A stretch of DNA of 64,000 nucleotides from Legionella micdadei (GCF_000953635.1 NZ_LN614830.1:487001-551000), one strand, 5' to 3'. Numbered from the stretch's first letter, positions 26,697 through 36,886 are shown. The notes: a model not told the origin generated them from the letters alone. Program-made: numbers and translations.

Positions 26697-29600
26697 GAAA
26701 ATACCATGCACCCAATAGCTTGTTACCTTTTTATCTTGCTGAGCAGGGTCGGACTAATAATTCGCAAAACAGATACAATTTATGTTTTTCTTATTACTTA
26801 ACTAGTGAAAGCCAAGTTACTTTGTTAGTGGAGATGCTGCAAAAGTTAATTAAGTTGAAGGCGCACCTACGGCAAACATTTACCCTTGAGCATGATACGT
26901 TAGTTGCTCGTATCCACAATGAATTACCCGCAAACATTCATTATATTACCTCGAGCGCAGCCGAGCTTGATAATCTTGAAAGAACACTTGTAAACGAACC
27001 GCATGATTTCGCAAAACACTCAGCAATTCGACTCAGTATAATAAAGATAACCGACAGAAGCAGTTATCTGGCATTTTTTAATATTCATCACATCCTTATG
27101 GATGGACTTAGCCTTGATGGATTCATAAATGATTTAAATCAATTAATCGAAGGCAAAAGCGTAGCAAGTGAAAGTGCAGACGATTACATAGCAAAGGTAA
27201 AAAATGAGACGGCTTTGCAACAGGATATCAATAATCCTGAGTTAGATGCTTATCTTCAGGAAGTTTATGATATTGCTGATAATATGGAATATCAAATAAC
27301 TCATAATAATTCGGAGCTTTGCTATTTTACCCGCGCGATGCCCCAAGATTTGCGTCAAAAGCTAATAAGTGCAAGCAAGGAGTATACCCTCAGTATTTTT
27401 AATTTATTGTTGTTAGCTTGGGGGGTGTTTATTTGTAAGTTAGGCAACCAAAAAAGCATCCTGATCAATTATCCAGTGAATATTCGCAATGATAAATCAA
27501 TACCAGGTTGTTTTATCAACTTAAATGTTTTGCCATTGCGCCTTGCGCCAGAAGAATCCTATCTAACTTTAATCAAGCAACAAAGAGATAAACTTCCTTT
27601 TTATAGATTGCTTTCAAGGATTGAGCTGCGCAATAGACTACACTTTGCTCCTACTTCGAGTTTTGCAAGTTCGAATTTCGCAAAACCTGCGAATATTATC
27701 ATTGATAACCAATCCTTCCCAGGCAAAAGCTACCCGCAAATTGCGAATGCAAATTTAAGCGTAAAGTATAAAGAAGAAGGAGATTTGTTCTTATTTAGTA
27801 TGGATGTTTTGTCAGATTTGTTTCCGGATTATGTTTCATCTTCCCTTCTTCCACGTTTTTTTAATTACTGCAATAAATTATTGGATAATCCAACGGTAGC
27901 ATTATCAACTATTGATTTAACTTTTGAACGGGAAAAAAAATTAATTCTGTCCGAATTTAATCAGACATTACAAGGCTTTCCTCAAGGAGAGACACTTATC
28001 GATCTTTTCGAAGCGCAAGTGGAAAGAACACCTGATAGGATCGCACTTGTTTTTGAAGGGATTAAGTTTACTTACGAAGAGCTTAATCAAAAAGCCAATC
28101 AGCTTGCCCATTACCTGGCCATCCAACATCAGGTCAAACCAGACGACATCATTGCGCTACTGCTGGAAAGAAATGAACACATGTTGATGGCTATCTTGGC
28201 AGTTTTAAAAACGGGTGGTGCTTATGTACCGCTTGATTTAAGTTACCCCTTCGAACGAATCGAATATATTCTTGACGATACAAAAGTTAAAATGGTGCTC
28301 ACGAATGAAATTCACCGCGATAAATTAGCTCCCCTCATTAATTACCGTGATTATGAATATAAAGCAGGGACTATCCGGGTTGATATTATTGCAATCGACA
28401 GTTACGGAATTCAAAAAAAATTAAGTGAGCTTGATGTAACTAATGTCATTACTGCTGACACAAGTGCCAATCTTGCTTACGTCATATACACGAGCGGAAC
28501 AACTGGCCAACCTAAAGGAGTAATGATTGAACATAAAAGTGTGATCAATACTCTCTATGCTTTGAATTGGGTTTATAAGAAGGATGACAATGCTGATAAG
28601 CCGTTAAAAATTACCGCTTTCACTAGTTATGCTTTTGATGTCTCCGTTTCAGAATTTTTTGTACCGCTTTTGCGTGGGGACGAATTGCATCTTTTGAGTA
28701 ATACATTAAGAAGGGATATATTAGCAACAAGTAAATATATTAATGAGCATGAAATCAACTACGTTTATCTACCGCCTGTTTTACTGGCCAATTTACCCCG
28801 TATTAAATACCCTTCTTTACAAGCAATCATTTATGCAGGCGAGCCCTGTGATAGGGAAACAGCACATTATTGGTCAAATAAGGTCAAGCTATATAATTAC
28901 TATGGACCTACTGAAGCATCTATTTATGCAACAGGCAAACAGATAGAAGTTGATGAGGTGAATTTAATTGGTAAACCTATCGCCAATACGACAGCCTATG
29001 TACTCAACCAAGAAAGACAACCGCTTCCAATTGGCATTGTAGGTGAGCTCTATATTGGTGGGCAGGGACTTGCAAAAGGCTACTTAAATAAACGCGAGTT
29101 AACCGCAGAACGCTTTATTGCAAATCCATTTCAGACTGAGGATGAAAAAATCCGAGGGGTCAATAGCCGCCTCTATAAGACTGGTGATTTGGTCCGCTGG
29201 CATCCAGACGGTAATTTAGAATACTTAGGACGTAATGATTTTCAAGTAAAAATAAGAGGGTATCGGATTGAACTAGGCGAAATTGAAAATGCGCTCCTCA
29301 GTTATCCTGATATCAGACAAGCTGTGGTGCTTGTAAAAAATTTTGCCGATACGGACGATGCGTCAGTTACTCACAACATTTTAGTTGCTTATTATGTTTC
29401 CCCTGAAAGAATAGACCAGCACAACCTTGATGCCCATCTTACCCTCTACTTACCGGATTATATGCATCCGAGTGCAATGGTGCATTTAACCCAATTACCG
29501 GTGACACCTAATGGCAAGTTAGATAGAAATGCGCTCCCTATGCCAGAGTTAACCCTAACCCAGAATTATATTGCACCAACTAACGATAAAGAAACTTTAG

Positions 29601-31066
29601 TTTGTGGCGCTTTTGCCAAGGTCCTGAGTTTGAGCAAAGTGGGAATTGATGATGATTTTTTTAAAATAGGGGGGAACTCTATAAGTGCTATTAGTCTTGT
29701 AGCTACCCTACAAGTCAATTTTAATATTAATGTAATGGACATTTTTAACCTAAAAACGCCCAAAAAAATTGCTAAGAACATCCCCTTTATTAAAGATAAT
29801 TTGAAACATCATTTGGAAAAAATTCGCACTGATTACCTGGAAAAAGCGCACTGCGTATTAAATGAAGCACCATTTCAGAAAAAACTAGATCACTATTTTG
29901 AAAGCATTCAGCATTTAGAAATTACTTCTCTTAAAAATTCCGTAAGCCATGTGCTGCTTACTGGTGCTACGGGCTTTTTGGGGTGTAATTTACTTCATAC
30001 CTTTTTAACCACAACTGATTACAGTGTTTTTTTGTTAGTCCGAGCTAATTCGGATCATGAGGCCTTTGAGCGGGTCAACAAGAAGTTTGAGTATTATTTT
30101 GACAGTAATTTACTCCATTTCCATAATAAACGCCTGTTTGTTTACGCAGGCGATATTGAGAAAAAAGATTTAGGGATTTCAAAGGAAACCTATCAAACAC
30201 TAGTGACCCAAATTGATAGTATTATCCATTCAGCAGCACTCACCAAGCATTACGGCGAATACGACACATTTTATTTGGCGAATGTGCAAGCGACAAGTCA
30301 TCTTTTAGAGCTTTGTAAGTTAACTCACTTAAAGCATTTTCATTATATTTCGACAACTTCAGTGCTAAACGAAGGCTATATTCCCAATTGTGACTATTAT
30401 ATTTTTACCGAAGATGATGAAGGTAACAATTTAGAAGATCGCACGAATATTTATGTCAAAACGAAGTATGAAGGGGAAAAAATTGTTATTAAGTACAGAA
30501 AACACGGGGTTATTGGCAATATATATCGTGTAGGCAATTTAGCCTTTATAGCGTCTAACCAGAAAGCACAAGAAAACAGTAATGAGAATGGTTTTTTTAC
30601 TCGCCTTCGATGTTTAATTAATTTAAAGATGATTGCGCCTGAAATTGGTATTGAGGAAGTTTCGCCAGTTGATTCAACGGCACAGGCCATAGTAAAACTG
30701 TTTAATTGCACCGGATTTAATAATACTACCTTTCACGTTTTTAACCCGACTCCCTGTAATTTAAGTGAGATTCTTTCACAAGAGGATACCTTTAATGTTG
30801 AGCAAGTGGCTATCGATCAATTTATTACAAAGATTATCAAGCAGTTAGATAATCCGGATTATCACCAGACCATCGAGCTTTTTTTACTTCATCGACGTTG
30901 GTTAAATGAGCACCATGATTATTCAACGTCATTTCGAATACTACAAGATAAAACCCAAGCGATATTGAAAAAATTGGGGTTCGATTGGCCTAAACTTACA
31001 CATGAGATAGTAATCAACTATTTGAAAAAGGAAATGCATCGTGCAAAGCAAGGCGAAAATTCTTGA
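26693..31066 (+). CDS. Single-module nonribosomal peptide synthetase (C-A-T-R)
   Basis: A 1457-residue NRPS. The condensation domain (about 1-420) has the intact HHILMDG motif at 132-138. The adenylation domain (about 430-945) has Y-T-S-G-T-T-G-Q-P-K-G near 600 and Lys942 in P-N-G-K-L-D. The thiolation domain (about 970-1040) has Ser996 in G-G-N-S. A thioester-reductase domain (about 1085-1450) opens with TGATGFLG and has Tyr1254-x3-Lys1258, so the product should leave as an aldehyde or alcohol. Aligning by eye to GrsA, the specificity residues read D-V-S-V-I-A-Y-I-Y, which I cannot assign. A G-A-G-G-G-G site precedes the ATG. The gene for a hybrid kinase starts inside its 3' end. No phosphopantetheinyl transferase is in the window. 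Confidence 0.93.
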   Translation: MRKYHAPNSLLPFYLAEQGRTNNSQNRYNLCFSYYLTSESQVTLLVEMLQKLIKLKAHLRQTFTLEHDTLVARIHNELPANIHYITSSAAELDNLERTLVNEPHDFAKHSAIRLSIIKITDRSSYLAFFNIHHILMDGLSLDGFINDLNQLIEGKSVASESADDYIAKVKNETALQQDINNPELDAYLQEVYDIADNMEYQITHNNSELCYFTRAMPQDLRQKLISASKEYTLSIFNLLLLAWGVFICKLGNQKSILINYPVNIRNDKSIPGCFINLNVLPLRLAPEESYLTLIKQQRDKLPFYRLLSRIELRNRLHFAPTSSFASSNFAKPANIIIDNQSFPGKSYPQIANANLSVKYKEEGDLFLFSMDVLSDLFPDYVSSSLLPRFFNYCNKLLDNPTVALSTIDLTFEREKKLILSEFNQTLQGFPQGETLIDLFEAQVERTPDRIALVFEGIKFTYEELNQKANQLAHYLAIQHQVKPDDIIALLLERNEHMLMAILAVLKTGGAYVPLDLSYPFERIEYILDDTKVKMVLTNEIHRDKLAPLINYRDYEYKAGTIRVDIIAIDSYGIQKKLSELDVTNVITADTSANLAYVIYTSGTTGQPKGVMIEHKSVINTLYALNWVYKKDDNADKPLKITAFTSYAFDVSVSEFFVPLLRGDELHLLSNTLRRDILATSKYINEHEINYVYLPPVLLANLPRIKYPSLQAIIYAGEPCDRETAHYWSNKVKLYNYYGPTEASIYATGKQIEVDEVNLIGKPIANTTAYVLNQERQPLPIGIVGELYIGGQGLAKGYLNKRELTAERFIANPFQTEDEKIRGVNSRLYKTGDLVRWHPDGNLEYLGRNDFQVKIRGYRIELGEIENALLSYPDIRQAVVLVKNFADTDDASVTHNILVAYYVSPERIDQHNLDAHLTLYLPDYMHPSAMVHLTQLPVTPNGKLDRNALPMPELTLTQNYIAPTNDKETLVCGAFAKVLSLSKVGIDDDFFKIGGNSISAISLVATLQVNFNINVMDIFNLKTPKKIAKNIPFIKDNLKHHLEKIRTDYLEKAHCVLNEAPFQKKLDHYFESIQHLEITSLKNSVSHVLLTGATGFLGCNLLHTFLTTTDYSVFLLVRANSDHEAFERVNKKFEYYFDSNLLHFHNKRLFVYAGDIEKKDLGISKETYQTLVTQIDSIIHSAALTKHYGEYDTFYLANVQATSHLLELCKLTHLKHFHYISTTSVLNEGYIPNCDYYIFTEDDEGNNLEDRTNIYVKTKYEGEKIVIKYRKHGVIGNIYRVGNLAFIASNQKAQENSNENGFFTRLRCLINLKMIAPEIGIEEVSPVDSTAQAIVKLFNCTGFNNTTFHVFNPTPCNLSEILSQEDTFNVEQVAIDQFITKIIKQLDNPDYHQTIELFLLHRRWLNEHHDYSTSFRILQDKTQAILKKLGFDWPKLTHEIVINYLKKEMHRAKQGENS

Positions 31067-33092
31067 ACTCCTTAAGATAGTTGCCCCTATTCTTCCAGCC
31101 CCCATATATTGGGAAGATGTGAATAGTGTGCTTCTAGGAGGAAATGAGGCAGTATTTAATGCGACAGGAGCAATGTTGCCTGAGGCCTACGTGGGTAAAA
31201 CGCTTTTTGAATTATATCCTGCCGATATGGCAGCCCATATTAAACAGCACAATGAAGAAGTGATGAGAACTGGGAAAATTCTTTCTCAAGAAGAAGCCAT
31301 ACGCGATATTTCAACAGGCGAATTAAAGTATTTTACTGCAATTAAAGCCCCGTTACGTGATGATGAAGGAAATATTATTGGTATTGTTGGCACCTCGATT
31401 GACATCACCGAACAAAAAAAATTACTTGATGATTTAAAACTTGCTAAGGAAATTGCCGAATCTGCTAACCAAGCTAAAACTGAATTTATAGCGAATATGA
31501 GCCATGACATTCGCACACCGCTCTCTGGCATCATCGGAATGTCACACTTTTTAGAAGAAAACACAGACGATCCAGAAGAGAAACAATACGCATTGTGGGT
31601 CAATCAAAGCGGGGAGCAATTACTAAAATTGCTCAATGGGGTCCTTGATGTCGTTTCTGCTGCTCATCTGTCTGAAGGTGATATTGTGGCTGAGAGCATT
31701 GATCTTCGCCAAAGCATAGAAGATATTGTCCGGTTAGAAAGACCGACCATCCATGCAAAACACCTTGAATTCAAAGTCGATATTGACGACAGCGTTCCAC
31801 AATATATTATTTGCGATCGCTTTAAACTAAACCGCATTTTGCTTAATTTGGTTGGCAATGCGATAAAATTCACGCAAAAAGGATACATTGAGCTTGCGAT
31901 AAAGCAAATTAGCCAATCTGGACGAACTGTTATCTTAAGATTCAGTGTCAGAGATACAGGTCCCGGTATTCCAAAGTCTTTGCAATCGAAAGTCTTTGAG
32001 CAATTTTATCGGATTAGTCCGTCCTATAAAGGTGATCATCATGGTCATGGGATTGGGCTTCATATTGCAGAGAAATATGTCGCTTTATTAGGCGGCCAAA
32101 TCCAATTAGAAAGTGTTGAGGGGCAGGGCACAACGTTTTTTTTTACCCTACCTTTAACCATCGGCCAGGAGGAAAAGGCTGTTCCTTCCACCAGACTATC
32201 TCAAAAAATTAAGCAATCATCGTCTCGCCGAATTTCAAATCCCCACGACAAAAAAATTTCAACTTCTATTAATTCGAGTCCTTTGGCAACGCTCTTGTTA
32301 ATCGAAGATAACGAAATTGCTTTAAGAATGATTGAGGTAACTGCAGAGAAAAGTGGTTGCCATTATGTTTCAACGAATAATGGCGAGGATGCCCTTCAAT
32401 TAGCTAAATCGAAAAAATTTGATTTAATTATTACCGATATTGGTTTACCTGGTATATCTGGTAATGAATTAACACGCCAAATACGCAAATGGGAAGAATG
32501 TGAAGATAAAAAGCCAATCCCAATTATTGGTTTAACTGCGCACGGATTAACCGAAGCAGAAAATGAATCGCTAAAAGCAGGTATGAATCAAGTTATTTCC
32601 AAACCAATTAAGTTAACTGTCCTCCAATCTGTGCTTGCTCAATTCCTACCTCAAAAAGAGGGGCTATCTTCTTCAACAGAGGCTGAAAAACAATTTTTAG
32701 GATTGGATTTACCCGATACGAAGGAAGAGTTGTTTAAGCTCGATGGTTATCCTTTACTGGATGTGCAAGAAGGTATTTCTAACCTTGGCGAAGAGATTAT
32801 TTTAAGGGATTTGCTTAACTCTATGATTTCAGAAGAAATACCTAAAACGATAACTCGCTTAGAGGAAGCCTATAAAGCACAGAATTGGGAATCAATTGAA
32901 AAATTGGCACATCATTTTAAAAGTGCTGCTCTTTATTGCGGGACTACTAGGTTAAAATACGCGTGTCAATATGTGGAGCGATATCGCAAAGCGGGGCATG
33001 AGGAATTATTAGATGAGCTTTACCATCAGCTCATAAACGTCATCCAGAAGACGAACCACCACATTCGCGAGTGGTTAAAGCCTATACTGTAG
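31041..33092 (+). CDS. Hybrid sensor histidine kinase (PAS-HisKA-HATPase-REC-HPt), NRPS-coupled
   Basis: A 683-residue kinase with the same architecture as the one at 24091. PAS (about 15-130) ends D-I-T-E-Q-K-K. The H-box M-S-H-D-I-R-T-P-L gives His155. The ATPase domain has DTGPGIP and GHGIGLH. The receiver has Asp466 in I-T-D-I-G-L-P. HPt His624 lies in L-A-H-H-F-K-S. The start is a GTG at 31041 with AAGGA eight bases upstream. It overlaps the NRPS gene by 26 bases, so the two are translated from one mRNA. The C-terminal 120 residues align closely with the other kinase (C-Q-Y-x-E-R-Y), showing duplication. It has no output domain and must pass phosphate to a separate protein. Confidence 0.93.
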   Translation: MQSKAKILELLKIVAPILPAPIYWEDVNSVLLGGNEAVFNATGAMLPEAYVGKTLFELYPADMAAHIKQHNEEVMRTGKILSQEEAIRDISTGELKYFTAIKAPLRDDEGNIIGIVGTSIDITEQKKLLDDLKLAKEIAESANQAKTEFIANMSHDIRTPLSGIIGMSHFLEENTDDPEEKQYALWVNQSGEQLLKLLNGVLDVVSAAHLSEGDIVAESIDLRQSIEDIVRLERPTIHAKHLEFKVDIDDSVPQYIICDRFKLNRILLNLVGNAIKFTQKGYIELAIKQISQSGRTVILRFSVRDTGPGIPKSLQSKVFEQFYRISPSYKGDHHGHGIGLHIAEKYVALLGGQIQLESVEGQGTTFFFTLPLTIGQEEKAVPSTRLSQKIKQSSSRRISNPHDKKISTSINSSPLATLLLIEDNEIALRMIEVTAEKSGCHYVSTNNGEDALQLAKSKKFDLIITDIGLPGISGNELTRQIRKWEECEDKKPIPIIGLTAHGLTEAENESLKAGMNQVISKPIKLTVLQSVLAQFLPQKEGLSSSTEAEKQFLGLDLPDTKEELFKLDGYPLLDVQEGISNLGEEIILRDLLNSMISEEIPKTITRLEEAYKAQNWESIEKLAHHFKSAALYCGTTRLKYACQYVERYRKAGHEELLDELYHQLINVIQKTNHHIREWLKPIL

Positions 33093-33146
33093 TTTTTCCT
33101 TTATATTCCCAATATTAATTGGCAAAAGTTTAGCAAGGATTAAAAA

Positions 33147-33983
33147 ATGATGAAAAAGACATGGTTTATAACAGGTGCATCTCGTGGTATCGGGGCAGAA
33201 ATAGTAAAAAAATCACTTGAGGCGGGTGATAATGTTGTCGCAACCGCGCGTGAGGCAAGTAAACTAATATCCCAATTTGGGAATTTACCTAACTTACTTT
33301 CACTAACACTTGATGTCACCATTGCAGCGCAAATAGATGTTGCTGTAGACGCTGCCATTAAAAAATTTGGCCATATTGATGTGCTTGTTAATAATGCAGG
33401 CTACGGTCATCTGGGCGTTTTTGAAGAGTCTACCCCCGAAGAAGTTCGCGCTGAATTCAATACTAATGTGTTTGGCCTCATGGATGTAACGAGATCAATT
33501 ATACCCCTCATGCGTGAGCAACGCCGAGGACATATTTTGAATATTTCGTCAATTGCTGGACTTCGAGGAAATTTTGGAGGTGCGCTTTATAATTCCAGTA
33601 AATTTGCTGTTGAAGGATTTTCCCAATCTATTGCCGAGGAATTAGCCCCTTTTGGGATATATGTAACCGCCGTTTCCCCCGGATTTTTTAGGACTGATTT
33701 TCTTGATCAACGATCTGTTAAACACCTAAATCGCTCGATTAATGACTATGATCAGGTGATGAATGACTATCAAGCATTCATTAACAACCGCTCACATCAA
33801 CAATTAGGCGACCCTAAAAAACTTGCAGATGTTATTCGCAAGTTGGTGGATGTTAAAAATCCTCCCGTGTCTTTTGTAGCAGGCTCCGATGCAGTTGAGT
33901 GGCTTGAAAACACGGTTGCGCAAAAAGAAGCAGAACTTAAAGACTGGAAAACGCTGTCATTAACGACTGATGGGGATTGGTAA
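33147..33983 (+). CDS. Short-chain dehydrogenase/reductase
   Basis: A 278-residue classical SDR. TGASRGIG (9-16) binds the dinucleotide, NNAG is at 82-85, and Ser134/Ser135 with Tyr148-x3-Lys152 form the active site. The P-G-F-F-R-T-D-F segment follows. Arg at 36 after the second strand suggests NADPH preference, which is inference. AAGGA lies seven bases before the tandem ATGs at 33147. It follows the NRPS-linked kinase by 54 bases and could reduce the aldehyde released by the NRPS reductase, but it could equally be an unrelated housekeeping reductase. Confidence 0.88.
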   Translation: MMKKTWFITGASRGIGAEIVKKSLEAGDNVVATAREASKLISQFGNLPNLLSLTLDVTIAAQIDVAVDAAIKKFGHIDVLVNNAGYGHLGVFEESTPEEVRAEFNTNVFGLMDVTRSIIPLMREQRRGHILNISSIAGLRGNFGGALYNSSKFAVEGFSQSIAEELAPFGIYVTAVSPGFFRTDFLDQRSVKHLNRSINDYDQVMNDYQAFINNRSHQQLGDPKKLADVIRKLVDVKNPPVSFVAGSDAVEWLENTVAQKEAELKDWKTLSLTTDGDW

Positions 33984-34000
33984 TTGCAATGTTATGAATA

Positions 34001-34030
34001 ATGGATAAGCTCCTTTTTGGAGGCATCCAT
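34001..34030 (+). terminator. Hairpin after the SDR gene
   Basis: ATGGAT...CTCC and GGAG...ATCCAT pair around a TTTTT loop, 18 bases after the stop codon. No T-run follows. It probably marks the end of the NRPS-kinase-SDR transcript. Confidence 0.5.
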
Positions 34031-34121
34031 TAAGCAAGGTCAACCACTTTTTAGCAGCCTCAACAGAAAGAAGGAGTTTCTTTTTTTTGATAGTCTTACG
34101 GATGATACTCCATTAAATTGT

Positions 34122-34152
34122 GCCGTCTTTTCGAGCATAGCGAGGAATCTCC
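34122..34152 (-). repeat. Short dispersed repeat, left inverted copy
   Basis: Read on the minus strand this copy begins GGAGATTCCTCGCT and continues about 17 more bases that match the right copy at 34441 at most positions. The two copies are inverted and about 290 bases apart, flanking a small open frame. Confidence 0.6.
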
Positions 34153-34440
34153 GAAAAATTAGTGCATTGACTACCATTAACTTTTAATTTTTAAACTCGT
34201 TGTTTTTTACAAGGGGATTAATGATATCAGAGGAAGATACGCCTGGACTTTTATGCTATTTCGATGCAAAAGATCATGCTCCCGAAAATATTGCGATGAT
34301 TCGGTATATTACTTCAAAATACCAAAAAAGAAATTTAAAGACATGAGCATAAGGCATCTTCAGTAAAAAGCAGGCTGGACAGGCTCGAGTCTCGATATGA
34401 TTTTAATGGCGGCATTTTAATGAGATCGTGTTACTTTGCA
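34153..34440. other. Spacer between inverted repeat copies
   Basis: Together with its flanks this is the core of a 611-base stretch (33984-34594) with no sure gene. It contains the small open frame 34221-34346, and nothing else was recognised. Confidence 0.4.
34221..34346 (+). CDS. Possible 41-residue protein
   Basis: An ATG frame with AAGGGG six bases upstream, which is a good ribosome-binding site. It encodes an acidic start and a basic end (K-Y-Q-K-R-N-L-K-T) with no recognised motif. It lies between inverted copies of a dispersed repeat, so it may be a fragment of a displaced gene. Confidence 0.3.
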   Translation: MISEEDTPGLLCYFDAKDHAPENIAMIRYITSKYQKRNLKT

Positions 34441-34471
34441 GGAGATTCCTCGCTGCGCCCGGAAAGGCGCC
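34441..34471 (+). repeat. Short dispersed repeat, right copy
   Basis: It begins GGAGATTCCTCGCT followed by a GC-rich GCGCC/GGCGC hairpin, then CACATTTTT. The 14-base head is identical to the left copy in inverted orientation, and the tail differs mainly by transitions. The hairpin and T-run could also terminate transcription. Confidence 0.6.
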
Positions 34472-34594
34472 ACATTTTTAATGGGATAGCCGTGAGATTG
34501 TCCAACAGATATGTTTATTAATTTGTGCAATAATATACAGTGTGATGTATACATAATTGTTTAATATTGGAAGAAATTTTTGGAGGGAACCAAA

Positions 34595-34849
34595 ATGAGA
34601 ATGAAAACGATTGTCCTCACATCCTTGGTCTTAAGCGCCTCAGTCGCTTTTGCGGATGTAACCACTCCACCTAAAGTGACTATTCAGCAAGCGCTGTCTG
34701 CAGCTGAAAAGGCAGGATATACCGATATTCGGAAAATTAAATACGAAGACGGTCAATGGGAAGTGAAGGGGTTAAACGCTCAAGGTAAGAAGTTTAAGAT
34801 AAAAATTGATGCAACGACCGGAGCTCTCTCTGAGGAAGACAAAGACTAA
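34595..34849 (+). CDS. Exported PepSY-domain protein
   Basis: An 84-residue protein with a signal peptide (about 1-20, ending A-F-A-D) and one PepSY domain (about 30-84). The core is A-E-K-A-G-Y-T-D-I, W-E-V-K-G and a final D-A-T-T-G. PepSY domains are often inhibitory or chaperone-like modules in the periplasm. The ATG at 34595 is chosen because GGAGG lies six bases upstream; an upstream TTG would put the Shine-Dalgarno inside the gene. It is followed by a strong hairpin, so it is probably monocistronic. Confidence 0.85.
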   Translation: MRMKTIVLTSLVLSASVAFADVTTPPKVTIQQALSAAEKAGYTDIRKIKYEDGQWEVKGLNAQGKKFKIKIDATTGALSEEDKD

Positions 34850-34863
34850 ATTAGAGCCAATTC

Positions 34864-34888
34864 CTCGCATCAGGAATACTGATGCGAG
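34864..34888 (+). terminator. Perfect hairpin after the PepSY gene
   Basis: CTCGCATCAG and CTGATGCGAG form a ten-base perfect stem with a five-base loop, 15 bases after the stop. No T-run follows. Confidence 0.6.
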
Positions 34889-34916
34889 CCGTACAGGGAC
34901 GTGAAAAAAATAAGAA

Positions 34917-35984
34917 ATGAAACACGAATGCCTTAGTACTGTTTTTTATTTTTTGATATTACTTTTCTTATCAAGATTAATCCGCCACTTTTACAAAAAA
35001 GAGCCGCACACTTCCACCTCTGATGGCAGTATCGTTATGGCCATAGGTATTTTTTCATTCGATGCGTTGCAACAGCTTTCATTTTGCACCCATAAGTTTA
35101 GCCAGGTAGTTACCCTGGAATTATTAATTATTTGGCTATATTTAGCGAGTAGCTATATCAATCAATACCTGCAGGGGTCTTTCAACGTTACTATCAAATG
35201 TAAAGTAAGCCAATTTGGGATAGGAACATGGGTTGCCGGCTCGTCAATACTGGCTATGTTAATTTTCCGAGATTTTTCTTGTTACCACTTCGTAGCTTGG
35301 ATGTGTGCTTTTTTGGCGTTTATTATTTGGTTAATTTACCTCATTCTTGCTGTTTCCAATCTATGGCTTATCGTAGTTCGACAATCCACAGTCCATATTG
35401 GAATTATTTTATTGGCCACAGTGAGTACGCAATCAATTGCTTTGTTAACTTATTTTTTGTTCGCAACTTCAATTGGGTTTTTTGCCTATCAAATGCTTAT
35501 CGTCTTAGGTTATCTATTTTACCTCACGGGGCTTTTTATCATTGGAAGATATCTCCTTCAAATTCAATGGAAGCGCATTGTTTTAGGATGGAATAGCACA
35601 AATAGCATCATTCATGGCGCATTGTCCATTTCAGGATTAGCCGCGGCCACCACTGAGATAATGCCTGAAGAAATTATTATTGGTACATGGTTTTTAGCAA
35701 CCGTCTTTCTTCTTCTTGTCGAAGGGATAAGTGTGATAAAAGGGCTTTATCGGCTTAGAATCGCTGGGTTCACTCAAGGGATACTGGTATACGATGTTTC
35801 TCAATGGGCACGTGTTTTTACTTTTGGAATGTATTATACGTTTAATCTTTCTCTCATAGGGCATCACGTGTATACAAATTGTTTTATTAAAGAAATTACC
35901 CATTACGGGCAATATGGCGTTGCGGTCATTTTATTATTTGAATTGGTTAATTATTTTAATCACGTTATGAAGGCTAGAGGGTAA
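34917..35984 (+). CDS. Multi-pass membrane protein, possibly TDT/SLAC1-like transporter
   Basis: A 355-residue protein with about ten hydrophobic segments and short loops. Two G-T-W elements (F-G-I-G-T-W-V-A-G-S near 99-108 and I-I-I-G-T-W near 247) and the even helix spacing recall the tellurite-resistance/dicarboxylate transporter and SLAC1-like anion channel family. That family call is tentative. The ribosome-binding site is weak. It is convergent with the LysR gene, whose stop lies ten bases beyond its own. No soluble domain is present. Confidence 0.6.
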   Translation: MKHECLSTVFYFLILLFLSRLIRHFYKKEPHTSTSDGSIVMAIGIFSFDALQQLSFCTHKFSQVVTLELLIIWLYLASSYINQYLQGSFNVTIKCKVSQFGIGTWVAGSSILAMLIFRDFSCYHFVAWMCAFLAFIIWLIYLILAVSNLWLIVVRQSTVHIGIILLATVSTQSIALLTYFLFATSIGFFAYQMLIVLGYLFYLTGLFIIGRYLLQIQWKRIVLGWNSTNSIIHGALSISGLAAATTEIMPEEIIIGTWFLATVFLLLVEGISVIKGLYRLRIAGFTQGILVYDVSQWARVFTFGMYYTFNLSLIGHHVYTNCFIKEITHYGQYGVAVILLFELVNYFNHVMKARG

Positions 35985-35994
35985 ATTGAATGAT

Positions 35995-36882
35995 TTAAGC
36001 GTTACTTACATGTACTTCACGTACTAAAGACAACCATGCTTTTGCTGCTTCTGAAAGGAACGAATTTCTACGCCAAGTCATAGCCATATTCCATTGAAGT
36101 TCACTTTCGTTAAGTAAAAGCGTGTGAATTTGAGTATTATTTCTTTCAGTGGCAATCATTCGTGGCAAAAAAGTAACACCAAGTCCCGCTGAAACAAGTT
36201 CTAACATAAAATCAATCTGGCTGCTTTGGGCAACAATCTTGGGCTCGAAACCAGCTCGATGACATGCATCAAGTATAATTCGATGTAAGGCAAAACCACT
36301 GCCAAATAGGATGAAGGGTATATCCTTAAGCTCTGGTAAAGAAACTGAACTGTGCGTTGCTAATGGATGGCTAGCTATCAAGAGTCCGACTAAAGGTTCG
36401 GAACGGATCAATTGAAATTCAAATTCTTCAGAGATAGGTAATAAAGTCCCGGCAAAGTCTATCTCACCTGCGCGCAAACATTCTGCAAGCTTGTCACTTC
36501 CATGTTCAATAAGTTCCACCTCGATACCAGGATAGCGCTGATTATAGCGGGCAAAGAGAGGGGCAAATAAGATGCTGCTTCCTACCGGCGAAATACCTAG
36601 GCGCAAACGGCCTTGCTTCAAGCCTCGGATCTCGTCAAGCTCTTTGAGGAGGTCATCTCGTTCAGCAATCAGTTTGAGGCCTCTTCGGTAAACTATTTCA
36701 CCGGCCGTGGTAGGTATATTATGCCGCTTAAATCGCTCAATTAAAGGAGTCCCTACTTCATCTTCAAGTTGTTTTATTGCTTTGCTTACTGTGGACTGGG
36801 TAGTAAATAAAACCTCTGCTGCTTTAGAAAAACTCCCTTGCCGTACTACCTCAATGAAAACTTTTAAGAGTTTAATTTCCAT
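35995..36882 (-). CDS. LysR-family transcriptional regulator
   Basis: A 295-residue LTTR. Residues 1-60 form the winged helix-turn-helix (F-S-K-A-A-E-V-L-F-T-T-Q-S-T-V-S-K-A-I), and about 90-290 form the effector-binding fold. It is divergent from an LrgA/LrgB pair with a 105-base spacer that holds an ATTC-N7-GAAT site, so it very likely controls those genes and itself, like CidR-type regulators. The H-T-H sequence also resembles CysB/CynR-type members, so the effector cannot be named. Confidence 0.9.
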   Translation of the reverse strand: MEIKLLKVFIEVVRQGSFSKAAEVLFTTQSTVSKAIKQLEDEVGTPLIERFKRHNIPTTAGEIVYRRGLKLIAERDDLLKELDEIRGLKQGRLRLGISPVGSSILFAPLFARYNQRYPGIEVELIEHGSDKLAECLRAGEIDFAGTLLPISEEFEFQLIRSEPLVGLLIASHPLATHSSVSLPELKDIPFILFGSGFALHRIILDACHRAGFEPKIVAQSSQIDFMLELVSAGLGVTFLPRMIATERNNTQIHTLLLNESELQWNMAMTWRRNSFLSEAAKAWLSLVREVHVSNA

Positions 36883-36886
36883 AATA

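Noticed and set aside
34545-34554. ATGTATACAT palindrome before the PepSY gene
   Set aside because: A ten-base AT-rich palindrome is expected by chance here and no matching promoter geometry was found.
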